A DNA stretch of 52,568 nucleotides from an uncultured Clostridia bacterium (GTDB lineage Bacteria > Bacillota_I > Bacilli_A > RF39 > UBA660): the NCBI GenBank assembly GCA_947643225.1, contig CANRVH010000005.1:1-52568 (forward strand), given 5' to 3'. This document shows positions 44,001 through 52,518 of the stretch, piece after piece (position 1 is the stretch's first letter; each line of letters starts with the position of its first letter). The notes below the pieces were generated by a model, which saw only the letters and a program-made list of their open reading frames with translations, was not told the DNA's origin and did no database searches. A program made the position numbers and the translations under genes.

Positions 44001-45206
44001 CTAAACATCTTTTAAACTTAATAACGATAGACATTCAACGTGATAAGTTCCTGGAAACATATTAAATAACTTGATACTTAAAAGTTGATATTTCTCTTTT
44101 AAATCCTTTAAATCTCTAGCAAAAGTAATAGGATCACAAGATATATAAATTATATATTTTGAATTTATCCTTTTTAAGAAGTCTCTTGTTTTTCGATCTA
44201 GCCCACTTCTTGGAGGATCTATAATAATTGTATCATAATTGGTAGGCAACTGATCCAAAATATCTTCTACTCTAGAATGAATAAAACGGATATTTCGAAT
44301 ATCGTTAATTTCTTTGTTGTAATTAGCATCTTCTATTGCCTCTTTCACTACCTCTATTCCTACAACTTCATCTACATAAGGAGAAAGGGATATTCCAATT
44401 GTTCCTACACCACAATATAAGTCTAACACCCTTTTAGAATTTAAATGCTTGATTTGATTAATTATCTCCTGATATAAATACTCTACAACTTGATCATTAA
44501 CCTGAAAAAAAGAAGAGGATCCAACACAAAATTTTTTATCCATAATATAAGAAGAGATATATCTTTTAGAGACAACTTTTTGATTAACAATTAAACTATC
44601 TGAAAGTGCTAGAAAATCATCAATATGTTTTACTTTACCAACAATAGCCATCATCACTTCATTCGTTCGATAACCAAGTCTTAACATAATTTTTGATATT
44701 CCCATCTCCTTTCGTACTAAAACCTTCAATACTTTTATAATATCATTTAACTGCTCATGAACAAGATAACATCGATCAATTTCTACTAATTGATTGGATC
44801 TTTCCCTTAATAGACCTATTTTTCCATTCTCTACTGTTAAGGTAATTTTATTTCGATAAAAATAACGATCTCCTCCTATAAAATTTAAATTATAAGATTC
44901 AATCCCAGCAAATTTTTTTAAGATATTGATCACTTTATCTTTCTTAAATTGTTCTTCTAAAAGCAAATTCATATGTTGTAAACAACAACCTCCACAAACA
45001 AAAAAATATGGACATCTAGTTTCTATTCTATTTTCATTTTTTTCAAAAATAGATAATGCTTCTGCTTGATTATATTTTTTCCTTTTTTCAGTAATTTTAT
45101 ATTCTACTAGTTCATTTTCTAATACATAAGGAATAAATGTAATTTTGTCATCAATAAAAGCTATTCCTCTGCCAAAATCATCCAATTTTTTAATTTGTAC
45201 ATTCAC
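44001..45206 (-). CDS. 23S rRNA uracil-C5-methyltransferase (RlmD/RlmCD family)
   Basis: 401 aa. A degenerate TRAM domain is followed by the [4Fe-4S] motif CPYFFVCGGC (C65, C71, C74), SAM site LDLYCGVGTIGISLSP, DPPRSGLD and the nucleophile Cys in YISCDPITFARDL. It methylates uridines in 23S rRNA. Bacillota carry one or two paralogues, so the exact position cannot be stated. It is divergent from the gerA-like gene. Confidence 0.92.
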   Translation of the reverse strand: MNVQIKKLDDFGRGIAFIDDKITFIPYVLENELVEYKITEKRKKYNQAEALSIFEKNENRIETRCPYFFVCGGCCLQHMNLLLEEQFKKDKVINILKKFAGIESYNLNFIGGDRYFYRNKITLTVENGKIGLLRERSNQLVEIDRCYLVHEQLNDIIKVLKVLVRKEMGISKIMLRLGYRTNEVMMAIVGKVKHIDDFLALSDSLIVNQKVVSKRYISSYIMDKKFCVGSSSFFQVNDQVVEYLYQEIINQIKHLNSKRVLDLYCGVGTIGISLSPYVDEVVGIEVVKEAIEDANYNKEINDIRNIRFIHSRVEDILDQLPTNYDTIIIDPPRSGLDRKTRDFLKRINSKYIIYISCDPITFARDLKDLKEKYQLLSIKLFNMFPGTYHVECLSLLSLKDV

Positions 45207-45227
45207 TACTCTTCACCAAATCTATTA

Positions 45228-45257
45228 TACATAATTTTTCTTTCTTTTTCCATACTA
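45228..45257 (+). promoter_or_regulatory. Candidate sigma-G/sigma-F promoter of the gerA-like gene
   Basis: TACATA (45228-45233), 17-base spacer, CATACTA (45251-45257). The -10 matches the forespore consensus CATAMTA exactly. The transcript would start close to the ribosome binding site (45263-45267), which is tight and lowers confidence. A TATAAT box for the divergent methyltransferase overlaps at 45224-45229 on the minus strand. Confidence 0.35.
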
Positions 45258-45276
45258 ATAATGGAGGAAAATCACT

Positions 45277-46677
45277 ATGCTTATAGATAAACTAAAAAAA
45301 GAAACAATTCATAGTAATGACTATATCTATAAACCTATTACTATTGATCGAAAAGAAGTATGGGTAATCTTTAATGAAGTATTAGTCTCTACCAGTGACT
45401 GTAGTGATTTCATTTTAGAAAACTTAATTACTTTAAAAGGAAAAGAACTACGTCATTTAGAAAACGTACTTCCAGATTGTAATTTAAAAGAAATTAAAGA
45501 AGATGAAATTTTTAACTATGTTAATAATGGCTTTTTAGTGATTATCACGAATAAAATTACAGCAATTGAAATGAGAGCTAATCTTGACCGAGGAGTAGCA
45601 ACTGTAGAATCAGAGCTTAGTATCAAGGGTAGTAAAGATGCTTTTTCTGAGACATTTAATACTAATTTAGGATTAATTAGAAGAAGAATAAAATCCACTA
45701 ATTTAGAATGCCGAGATTTAGAAATTGGTAGAGTTACTAAAACAAGAGTTGGTATCCTATCCATTAAAGGAATCGTAGATGAAGATTTAATTGAACAAGT
45801 AAAATTAAAACTTTCGACAATAGATATTGATGGAATTCTTGACTCTACTTATTTAAAGGAAAATTTGGAGTCGAAAAACTCTAGTTTTTTTCCTACTATT
45901 ATGACAACAGAAAGGCCTGACAAAGTATGTATGGCTCTTTTAGAAGGAAAAGTCGCTATTTTAGTCGATACTAGTCCTTATGTTTTAATTATGCCGAATT
46001 TTTTTATTGATTTTTTTCATACTGTTGACGACTACTATCAAAAACCCATTAATATATCCTTTATTAGGATCATTAGACTAATTGCCTTTTTTATTGCTAT
46101 TTTTATTCCTGCTTTCTACATTATGGTCACAACTCATAATCATGATTTAATTAGCCTCGATCTTCTCCTTTCTTTAAAAGCTCAACGAGAATCCGTCCCT
46201 TTTCCAGCAATTATAGAAGCAATTTTAATGATGATCAGTTTTGAAATTTTAAGAGAAAGTGACATTAGAATGTCCTCTACTAGTGGTAATGCTGTATCTA
46301 TATTAGGAGGTTTAATCTTAGGAGATGCAGCCGTCTCAGCAGGAATTATTTCACCTATTATGATTATTGTTGTTGCAATATCAGCAATTTCTGGGCTCGT
46401 TTTCAATTCAATAGAACTAGTTAGTGCTATTAGATGGTGGCGCTTGATCATGATCTTCTTAGCAGCCTTTTTTGGCTTAGAAGGAGTGATTATTGGTTTA
46501 ATAATTCTTCTCATTCGACTAGCTACTCTTAAATGTTTTGGTCGCCATTATCTCGCACCATTTATTCCCTTTAATAGAAAAGAAATGAAAGACACATTCT
46601 TAAAAGAAGAAAATAAAGGAGATAAATATAGAAATCCTTTACTTACTAACAATCTAAAAAGGGGGAATTTTAGATGA
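45277..46677 (+). CDS. GerA family spore germination protein, A subunit
   Basis: 466 aa. The cytosolic N-terminal domain (about 1-245) contains ERPDKVCMALLEGKVAILVD. A membrane domain follows with the family blocks VPFPAIIEAILMMISFEILRE, STSGNAVSILGGLILGDAAV, SAGIISPIMIIVVAISAIS and LRL-like C-terminal helices. GerA proteins form the nutrient-gated ion channel that starts spore germination. GGAGG lies nine bases before the ATG. The next gene, a GerC-like lipoprotein, overlaps by 4 bases. No GerB permease gene is present beside it. Confidence 0.93.
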   Translation: MLIDKLKKETIHSNDYIYKPITIDRKEVWVIFNEVLVSTSDCSDFILENLITLKGKELRHLENVLPDCNLKEIKEDEIFNYVNNGFLVIITNKITAIEMRANLDRGVATVESELSIKGSKDAFSETFNTNLGLIRRRIKSTNLECRDLEIGRVTKTRVGILSIKGIVDEDLIEQVKLKLSTIDIDGILDSTYLKENLESKNSSFFPTIMTTERPDKVCMALLEGKVAILVDTSPYVLIMPNFFIDFFHTVDDYYQKPINISFIRIIRLIAFFIAIFIPAFYIMVTTHNHDLISLDLLLSLKAQRESVPFPAIIEAILMMISFEILRESDIRMSSTSGNAVSILGGLILGDAAVSAGIISPIMIIVVAISAISGLVFNSIELVSAIRWWRLIMIFLAAFFGLEGVIIGLIILLIRLATLKCFGRHYLAPFIPFNRKEMKDTFLKEENKGDKYRNPLLTNNLKRGNFR

Positions 46678-47231
46678 AAAAAATAATTTACCTTATAATA
46701 AGTATTATATTGTGCACAGCCTGTACTAAATATGAAGAATTAAATAGTCTTTCTATTATTAGTAATATCACAATTGAAAAAAATGAAAATACTTATAAAG
46801 TAACAATGCAAGAAATCATTCCCACTAAAAAAGAAAATGGAGTAAATTATAACTACAAATATCGAACAGGTAATTCAAAAAACCTAGAAAAGGCATTCAA
46901 CAATATCATCAATCATTCACCTAAAAAAATTTATCTTAAAAAAGTACAAAATATAATAATTAGTAATAAAAATAAAAAAGAAGTTGTTATAGAGCTAAGA
47001 AATTATGCCCGAAAAAAGAAAGAATTTAATAAAGAAACCTCTATTGTAATTGCTGAAAATGATCTACACAAAGTTCTAAAAGTAAATAGTGATTATATGT
47101 ATATTGATAGTGTTCTTAAAAGCAAAAAATTGTTACTTAAAGATTTAAGCAACAAAGAAAAAGTAAAGATTCCTATTTTAAAAATCAAAAACAAAGAACT
47201 AATCTTTACAAAATACTACTATTTACATTGA
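46674..47231 (+). CDS. Short Ger(x)C-like lipoprotein
   Basis: 185 aa. A lipoprotein signal peptide has lipobox LCTAC (Cys17). The rest matches the N-terminal domain of Ger(x)C proteins in layout: YEELNSLSIISNITIEKNEN, then NLEKAFNNIINHSPKKIYLKK, and QNIIISNKNKKEVVIELRNY. Full GerC proteins are about 370-400 aa, so domains 2-3 are missing, and the frame ends with a normal stop. It overlaps the gerA-like gene (ATGA) and, tail to tail, the convergent gene by 13 bases. It is either a truncated or a naturally short germinant-receptor lipoprotein. Confidence 0.75.
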   Translation: MKKIIYLIISIILCTACTKYEELNSLSIISNITIEKNENTYKVTMQEIIPTKKENGVNYNYKYRTGNSKNLEKAFNNIINHSPKKIYLKKVQNIIISNKNKKEVVIELRNYARKKKEFNKETSIVIAENDLHKVLKVNSDYMYIDSVLKSKKLLLKDLSNKEKVKIPILKIKNKELIFTKYYYLH

Positions 47232-47659
47232 TAACCAATTTTCTCATAGTATTTTTTTAATGATGAATATGGTTTATACATATTTTTAATTGTCTGATCA
47301 TGAGAATTAGATTGATAAACATTCTGATTCAAAGTAATAATAACATCACTATTAATATAACGATATGTACTGTCTTTTAAACCACAAAAATAATTAATCT
47401 GACTAGCAAACGATGAAAAATAAAGATTCTCTTTGGGAATACTTAAATCAGCATATTGAATTTGAATATGATCTACCTGTGAATTTTTATAAGTAGTCTG
47501 AAAAGTAATCTGATAGTGTTCTACCTTTAAACTACATATTAATCTTTGCTCTTCTATAAAGGTTTTATCCCTTGGGAAAAATATCCTAAATAACGGTGGT
47601 AAAACAATAAGAATAATTAGCAAAAAAATAAATATAATATTTTTTATATGACTCTTCAT
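47219..47659 (-). CDS. Hypothetical membrane-anchored extracytoplasmic protein
   Basis: 146 aa, not recognised. An N-terminal signal anchor (about 8-28, ending LPPLFRIFFPRD) is followed by an extracytoplasmic beta-rich domain with three Cys (CSLKVEHYQITFQTTYKNSQ, YFCGLKD, YQCK). The beginning loosely recalls small DUF1307-like lipoproteins, but the lipobox is missing. The start overlaps the stop of the preceding repeat-bearing gene, so the two are coupled. Confidence 0.65.
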   Translation of the reverse strand: MKSHIKNIIFIFLLIILIVLPPLFRIFFPRDKTFIEEQRLICSLKVEHYQITFQTTYKNSQVDHIQIQYADLSIPKENLYFSSFASQINYFCGLKDSTYRYINSDVIITLNQNVYQSNSHDQTIKNMYKPYSSLKKYYEKIGYQCK

Positions 47660-48384
47660 TATAATAACTCTATATCCTCTTTTTCTTCTTGAATTTCAAT
47701 CTTAGGTATTTCTTGTATCCTAATTTGAATATTATTGGGCTCTTGAACCATTGCAGTTGCATCCTTCTGCATTTGAACTTGATTATTATTAGGTTCTTGC
47801 ATCATTACATTTATATCTTTCTGCATTTGAACTTGATTATTATTAGGTTCTTGCATCATTACATTTATATCTTTCTGCATTTGAACTTGATTATTATCAG
47901 GTTCTTGCATCATTACATTTATATCTTTCTGCATCTGAACCTGATTATTATCAGGTTCTTGAACCATTATAGTTGAATTTTCTTCTATTTGAACTATTTC
48001 TTCCCTTTTTGGTTTATTTTTTATTAATTTGAATATCTTAATAAATAAAACAAGAAGTGCAATTACAGGTACTATTGGTGCTCCAAAAACAACATAAGAA
48101 ACAACATACTTGCCACTCATCTGATCTACCTGTTGTTTAAGTGCAAGAGCAAAACCTACAAGAATAGCTAAAAAAACAAGGACAAGTAAGATACTAACAA
48201 TAAGACTAGCTAAATTAATTCTATATTGGTAAATAGGATCCTTATGATCTTTATGCTTAGCAGAATAAATAAGCAAAATTATACTACACAAGATAATAAA
48301 AATTAAAAAAGGAATTAGTAAATATCCTATTATTTGTTTAACATACGGAAAATCATATATGAACTTAATACTAGTTTCCATCAT
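47659..48384 (-). CDS. Membrane protein with tandem 18-residue repeats in its tail
   Basis: 241 aa. Three membrane helices (about 15-38, 50-80 and 95-118) are followed by a Lys-rich junction and a Gln/Asn-rich tail. The tail is built of about four and a half copies of an 18-residue unit (QEPNNNQVQMQKDINVMM), ending in an acidic stretch EIQEEKEDIELL. The family is not known; the tail is probably disordered and cytosolic. GGGGTG precedes ATG-ATG. It has its own promoter and is coupled to the next gene. Confidence 0.75.
   Translation of the reverse strand: MMETSIKFIYDFPYVKQIIGYLLIPFLIFIILCSIILLIYSAKHKDHKDPIYQYRINLASLIVSILLVLVFLAILVGFALALKQQVDQMSGKYVVSYVVFGAPIVPVIALLVLFIKIFKLIKNKPKREEIVQIEENSTIMVQEPDNNQVQMQKDINVMMQEPDNNQVQMQKDINVMMQEPNNNQVQMQKDINVMMQEPNNNQVQMQKDATAMVQEPNNIQIRIQEIPKIEIQEEKEDIELL
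47735..47986. repeat. 54-bp in-frame tandem repeats
   Basis: Units begin at 47771, 47825, 47879 and 47933, with a partial unit before. The first two (47771-47878) are identical, the third differs at one base and the fourth is degenerate. The period of 54 keeps the frame, so copy-number change would only lengthen or shorten the protein tail. Confidence 0.92.
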
Positions 48385-48412
48385 ATCACCCCAATTTTAT
48401 TCTATATAAACT

Positions 48413-48441
48413 ATATTAACACATACTTTCCCTTTTTTCAA
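48413..48441 (-). promoter_or_regulatory. Promoter of the repeat-protein operon
   Basis: TTGAAA (48436-48441) and TAATAT (48413-48418) on the minus strand, 17-base spacer, 28 bases before the ATG. Confidence 0.55.
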
Positions 48442-48729
48442 CATCGGTTCAAGAAAAAAATTAGATAGTTTTCCTATCCAAAATTTAAACAATTATAAAA
48501 TACAAGACATCTATCTAATTTTACATAAATCATCTACATAATATAATTTTACTTTATTACTACTATAACAAAAAATAAAATGATCATTCTTTCTTCTAAT
48601 AACCAATACTTGCTACAATAATCGATTAACCTTATTTTTTTATCACTTCATCAAAATCATCATATTTAAAATCAATGTTTTATATCCAGGTTTAATAAAA
48701 TACGACTCAAAAATTGCACTATTTTATTA
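48442..48729. other. Intergenic region with an 11-bp inverted repeat; possible decayed coding traces
   Basis: AAATTAGATAG (48458-48468) and CTATCTAATTT (48511-48521) form a perfect inverted repeat over a 42-base gap. On the minus strand one frame reads DFKYDDFDEVIKK, then SIIVASIGY and SFYFLL, broken by TAA/TAG, which could be a dead gene behind the P-type ATPase. No intact gene, RNA or clear terminator is seen. Confidence 0.35.
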
Positions 48730-51351
48730 CTAACTATTTTTTAACCGAATAATCTTTTTATATATTTCTACCACAACTAAAATAATTAATGCAATCAAAA
48801 ACAAATAAATTAAGTGAAGAAAAGGAACAGATGTAGTTTGTAAAAATTTTGATAGTATTGGAGTCTCCATCACAATTACTTGCAATAAAATAGAAAAAAA
48901 TACTCCTCCAACAATCAACAAATTACTTTTTATAGGAATACTAAAAGCAGAATGAGTTTCACTTCTACAATTAAAGACATGAATATTTTGAATAAATACC
49001 ATTAAAGCCATAATATAACCACGAGCAACAGATAATTCTACATTTAACCATTTTAATAAAATATACCAAACTAGAAAAACAATACCACCAATAACCAAAC
49101 CTGATATTATAATTTCTTGAATTAAATCTTGATTAAAAATCGACTCTTTAGGACTTCTAGGTGATTCCCTAAGAATACCCCTTTCTGCCTGTTCAAAGGA
49201 TAAAGCAAAATCCTGAATACCATCAGTTACCATATTAAGCCATAATAATTGAATAGCAACCAACGGCATAGGTAAATCAATAATAATCGATAAGCAAAAG
49301 AATATGACCTCTGCCAATCCACAAGAAATCAAAAATAATATAATCTTACGAATATTAGAATAAGCAACTCTTCCCTCCTTAATTCCTGTAACAATTGACT
49401 TAAAATTATCATCTACAATAATCATATCAGCAGTTTCCCTTGCTAAATCAGTTCCACTTCCCATAGCAATACCAATATTGGCCACTTTTAAAGCGGGGGC
49501 ATCATTGACACCATCTCCTGTAACAGCAACAAACTCGCCTTGTCTTTTTAGCGACTCAACTATTTTTAACTTTTCTAATGGAGTAACTCTAGCAAAAACC
49601 TTTTTTTGACGAATAAACTGATCAAAATGAACATCACCCTTTTTTAATTCCTCAGCTATAGTAACTCCCTCTACAACTTCATCATAAGAACCAACAATAT
49701 TTAACTCCTTCGCAATAGAAAAAGCAGTCAATGGATGATCTCCTGTTATCATACACACTTTTATTCCTGCAGTATGACACTCCTCAAGTGAATGAATCAC
49801 TTCCTTTCTTATAGGATCAATAAAACCTACCATTCCCATAAAAGTTAATCCTCTTATATCCTCAGGACTATATTTAATCTGCTTTTTTACTTTACCATTA
49901 GCAATAGCAATAACTCGGTATCCATCACTCGCTAAAAATTCATTTTGTTTTTCTAACAAATTAGAACGAATATCATCATCAACTAAATCAATATCTTGAC
50001 AAAAAGACTGAACAACTTCTAATGATCCTTTTACTGTACAATATACCTCATTATCTTTTTCATAAAAAACAGCAGAATATTGACTTTCTGACTCATAAGG
50101 AATAACCTGTATCTTTTTGATTTGTTCTTCTTGAACATTTACTTTTCTTCCTAAAACCTTAAATGCAATATCTATAGAATCCCCAATATGATGATTTTCA
50201 CTAACATCAGCTTCATTATTAATTACCCCAAGCAAAGCTAGTTCTTGAGCTAATTCTATCCTTTCACCGTCTACCTTTCCCTCAAAACTAAATCCCCTAC
50301 CTTCAATATGATATTCATTATAATTAGGTAAAAGAATTTTCTTAGCCGTTTGTTCATTAACAGTTAAAGTTCCTGTTTTATCAGATGCTATAACTGTACA
50401 ACTTCCTAATGACTCTGCAGATTTTAATTTTCTAACAATAACATTCTTTTTAGCCATCTTATTAGAAGCAATAGTAAGGGCCATAGTTAAAGCCAAAGGT
50501 AACCCTTCTGGCATAGCTGAAATTGCTAAGGCTATAACAGATAAAAATATCTCATGATAAGCAACACCTTTAATAAATAATAAAATAGCAACCACAAAAG
50601 CAACGATTAAAATTAATATACTAATTTGCTTAGACAATTTTTCTATTCTTATAGTAAGAGGAGACTTTTCCTCAATAGAACGAGTTAGACTATCAGCTAT
50701 TTTTCCAATCTCTGTATTAATACCAATACCAACGACAATTGCCTTAGCTCGACCTTTTACAACTGTAGTTCCAGAAAAAGCCATATTACTTTGTTCAGCA
50801 ATAATAACATTGTTTTTTTCAATAGTTTGACTATTTTTATTTACCTGAATACTCTCTCCTGTTAAAATCGATTCATCAATCATTAAATTATCAGATTCAA
50901 CTATTCTCATATCTGCACTTACTTTATCACCTGATTCAAGAACAACATAATCACCTATTGTTAACTCCTCAACATCGATTACTTCCATGGTATTTTCTCT
51001 AATAACTTTAACTTTTGATGATACAAGTTTAGCTAAAGAATCAGCAGAATGATTAGCCTTGTTTTCCTGATAAGTCCCTAAAACTGCATCAACCAAAACA
51101 ATAAAAACTATAGCTAAAGCATCAATCATTTCCCCCGTAATAAAAGAAACAACAATCGCTACTAAAAGCAAGATAATCATAGGATCTTTAAATTCACTTA
51201 AAAAAATCTTTAATATACTTTCCTTCTTCTTATTGGGCAAACTATTTTTACCATATTTTTGCTTTCTTTTTTCTACTTCTTCTATATCTAATCCCGCACA
51301 ACTTGTCTTTAACCTTTTTTCTAGTTCTTCCCTACTTTGATTATAATACAT
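48730..51351 (-). CDS. Ca2+-type P-ATPase (P2 family cation pump)
   Basis: 873 aa. The actuator motif is TGES (164-167), the membrane core has AISAMPEGLPLAL (P281 region), the phospho-Asp324 is in SDKTGTLT, and the hinge is VTGDGVNDAPALK. The C-terminal part has six helices including NMVTDGIQDFALSFE. The PEGLP motif and overall layout indicate Ca2+ efflux from the cytosol, as in bacterial LMCA1-like pumps; Mn2+ is also possible. It is transcribed alone from an extended -10 promoter, and AGGAG lies six bases before the ATG. Confidence 0.93.
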   Translation of the reverse strand: MYYNQSREELEKRLKTSCAGLDIEEVEKRKQKYGKNSLPNKKKESILKIFLSEFKDPMIILLLVAIVVSFITGEMIDALAIVFIVLVDAVLGTYQENKANHSADSLAKLVSSKVKVIRENTMEVIDVEELTIGDYVVLESGDKVSADMRIVESDNLMIDESILTGESIQVNKNSQTIEKNNVIIAEQSNMAFSGTTVVKGRAKAIVVGIGINTEIGKIADSLTRSIEEKSPLTIRIEKLSKQISILILIVAFVVAILLFIKGVAYHEIFLSVIALAISAMPEGLPLALTMALTIASNKMAKKNVIVRKLKSAESLGSCTVIASDKTGTLTVNEQTAKKILLPNYNEYHIEGRGFSFEGKVDGERIELAQELALLGVINNEADVSENHHIGDSIDIAFKVLGRKVNVQEEQIKKIQVIPYESESQYSAVFYEKDNEVYCTVKGSLEVVQSFCQDIDLVDDDIRSNLLEKQNEFLASDGYRVIAIANGKVKKQIKYSPEDIRGLTFMGMVGFIDPIRKEVIHSLEECHTAGIKVCMITGDHPLTAFSIAKELNIVGSYDEVVEGVTIAEELKKGDVHFDQFIRQKKVFARVTPLEKLKIVESLKRQGEFVAVTGDGVNDAPALKVANIGIAMGSGTDLARETADMIIVDDNFKSIVTGIKEGRVAYSNIRKIILFLISCGLAEVIFFCLSIIIDLPMPLVAIQLLWLNMVTDGIQDFALSFEQAERGILRESPRSPKESIFNQDLIQEIIISGLVIGGIVFLVWYILLKWLNVELSVARGYIMALMVFIQNIHVFNCRSETHSAFSIPIKSNLLIVGGVFFSILLQVIVMETPILSKFLQTTSVPFLHLIYLFLIALIILVVVEIYKKIIRLKNS

Positions 51352-51389
51352 ATTTTCTCCTAACTAAATTATCATATTTTACTATATCA

Positions 51390-51398
51390 ATTATAACA
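51390..51398 (-). promoter_or_regulatory. Extended -10 of the P-type ATPase gene
   Basis: TGT followed by TATAAT on the minus strand, 38 bases before the ATG; the -35 is weak. Confidence 0.5.
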
Positions 51399-51468
51399 TG
51401 AATATCACCAATAATAAAAGATAGCTAATTAAAAATTCAATTTTATCTACAACAATAATAAATAATAA

Positions 51469-52047
51469 TCATTCCTTTACTACTATTTCTACATCTTTTA
51501 TATGTTCCTTATCTGTTACAAATAAGTCTATTCTTCCATTACTCATACTACTTCCACATGAATCAAGAACAATAGCTGGATAATCCATCCCATCTATTGT
51601 TAATGTTAACTCATCATAATATTTATATGTATGAACACCCTCACTAAGGTTATAACCATATTTTAATAAGTAATCAGTAGCAGTAGCTATAACAAGTTTA
51701 CCTTGATAGGTATACCAACCATGTTCATTAATACTAAAATCATCTACTCCTAAGCCACTTCCTGTAATAGACCCTGTTTCATATCCATCATTTGAATAAT
51801 AACTAGTCATTCTTGTTGTATATGAATGCTGTAAATCCCTCATAACATGTTCCTGGACTGTACTCAGCTTTTCCTCTACCTTTCCCTCTGCTATTATAAC
51901 TTTCTCCTGCTTAGTTAATAAATTTTCCCTCTTGATTACTGATTTAGATATATAATCTTTCTTAAGTGGTTGAGATAATAAAAATACGAATAATACTAAG
52001 ATGGATACTTTTACCCACTTTCTCAGTTTGTATTTTTTCTTTTTCAT
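51469..52047 (-). CDS. Exported 3D-domain-like protein
   Basis: 192 aa. One N-terminal membrane segment or signal (about 13-27) and a charged spacer are followed by a double-psi barrel similar to 3D domains of YabE/YocH-type wall proteins: TSYYSNDG, GKLVIATAT, YDELTLTIDGMDYPAIVLDS then CGSSMSNGRIDLFV. This corresponds to the D-G--M-G-RIDL-V end of the family, with the first Gly as Cys. It probably acts on peptidoglycan. GGAGAG lies before the ATG. Confidence 0.75.
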   Translation of the reverse strand: MKKKKYKLRKWVKVSILVLFVFLLSQPLKKDYISKSVIKRENLLTKQEKVIIAEGKVEEKLSTVQEHVMRDLQHSYTTRMTSYYSNDGYETGSITGSGLGVDDFSINEHGWYTYQGKLVIATATDYLLKYGYNLSEGVHTYKYYDELTLTIDGMDYPAIVLDSCGSSMSNGRIDLFVTDKEHIKDVEIVVKE

Positions 52048-52141
52048 ACACTCTCCTTAAAATAGTGCCACCCTTTATATATTATATTCACTAATTTATC
52101 ATTTTATTTATTATAATTATCCTACTATTGATTCTTAACTT

Positions 52142-52243
52142 TCACTTACTTCCATTTTTTATAATCCAAACTTATTTAATCCCTTTCCTTTTGCATTGAT
52201 ACATTTAAAATTTAACCGTTGGTTTTACTCCTATTTTCCTTAT
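52142..52243 (-). pseudogene. Possible decayed small gene
   Basis: A GGAGG site lies five bases before ATA (52243), where ATG would be expected. The frame then reads RKIGVKPTVKF, stop, MYQCKRKGIK, stop, VWIIKNGSK and TGA. Start loss and two TAA stops suggest a dead 33-codon gene. The evidence is weak. Otherwise I see nothing between the 3D-like gene and the 40-residue peptide gene. Confidence 0.25.
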
Positions 52244-52351
52244 GATAACCTCCTAGATTAATAATAATCATATACCTCTTTAAACCTTAAAAATAGTTAA
52301 AAAACGGCTTATTTTCTCATATTGACACTAGTACAATAGATATTTCAATTG

Positions 52352-52474
52352 TCATGCAACCACTACCAATACTGAAATAATTATTGATAAGATAATTAGT
52401 TTAATTAAAAAACTATAATATACTATTAATTTACTTTCTGCCTCATCGAAGAAATAATTAATAATTTTATTCAT
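52352..52474 (-). CDS. Small hydrophobic peptide, 40 residues
   Basis: A GGAGG site 8 bases upstream of the ATG opens a frame of 40 codons ending in TGA. The N-terminal half MNKIINYFFDEAESKLIVYY is amphipathic and acidic, and the rest is a membrane helix (SFLIKLIILSIIISVLVVVA). It resembles small single-pass peptides or type I toxins only in size and layout; no antisense RNA gene is visible. Chance is unlikely given the well-placed ribosome binding site. Confidence 0.5.
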   Translation of the reverse strand: MNKIINYFFDEAESKLIVYYSFLIKLIILSIIISVLVVVA

Positions 52475-52518
52475 AATAAAAAGCCTCCATTTTTCAACTA
52501 TTTTCGCCAATTACCCAC

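Noticed and set aside
47689-47976. 95-codon open frame on the plus strand
   Set aside because: It is the antisense shadow of the tandem repeats, without ribosome binding site.
47735-47986. Regular repeats that might suggest a CRISPR array
   Set aside because: Units are contiguous, 54 bp long and in frame within a coding sequence, with no spacers and no cas genes.
52050-52068. AAAGGGTGGCAC before the 3D-like gene, resembling the T-box antiterminator core
   Set aside because: The ACCGCG continuation, specifier stem and terminator are absent, and the gene has no link to amino acids; taken as chance.
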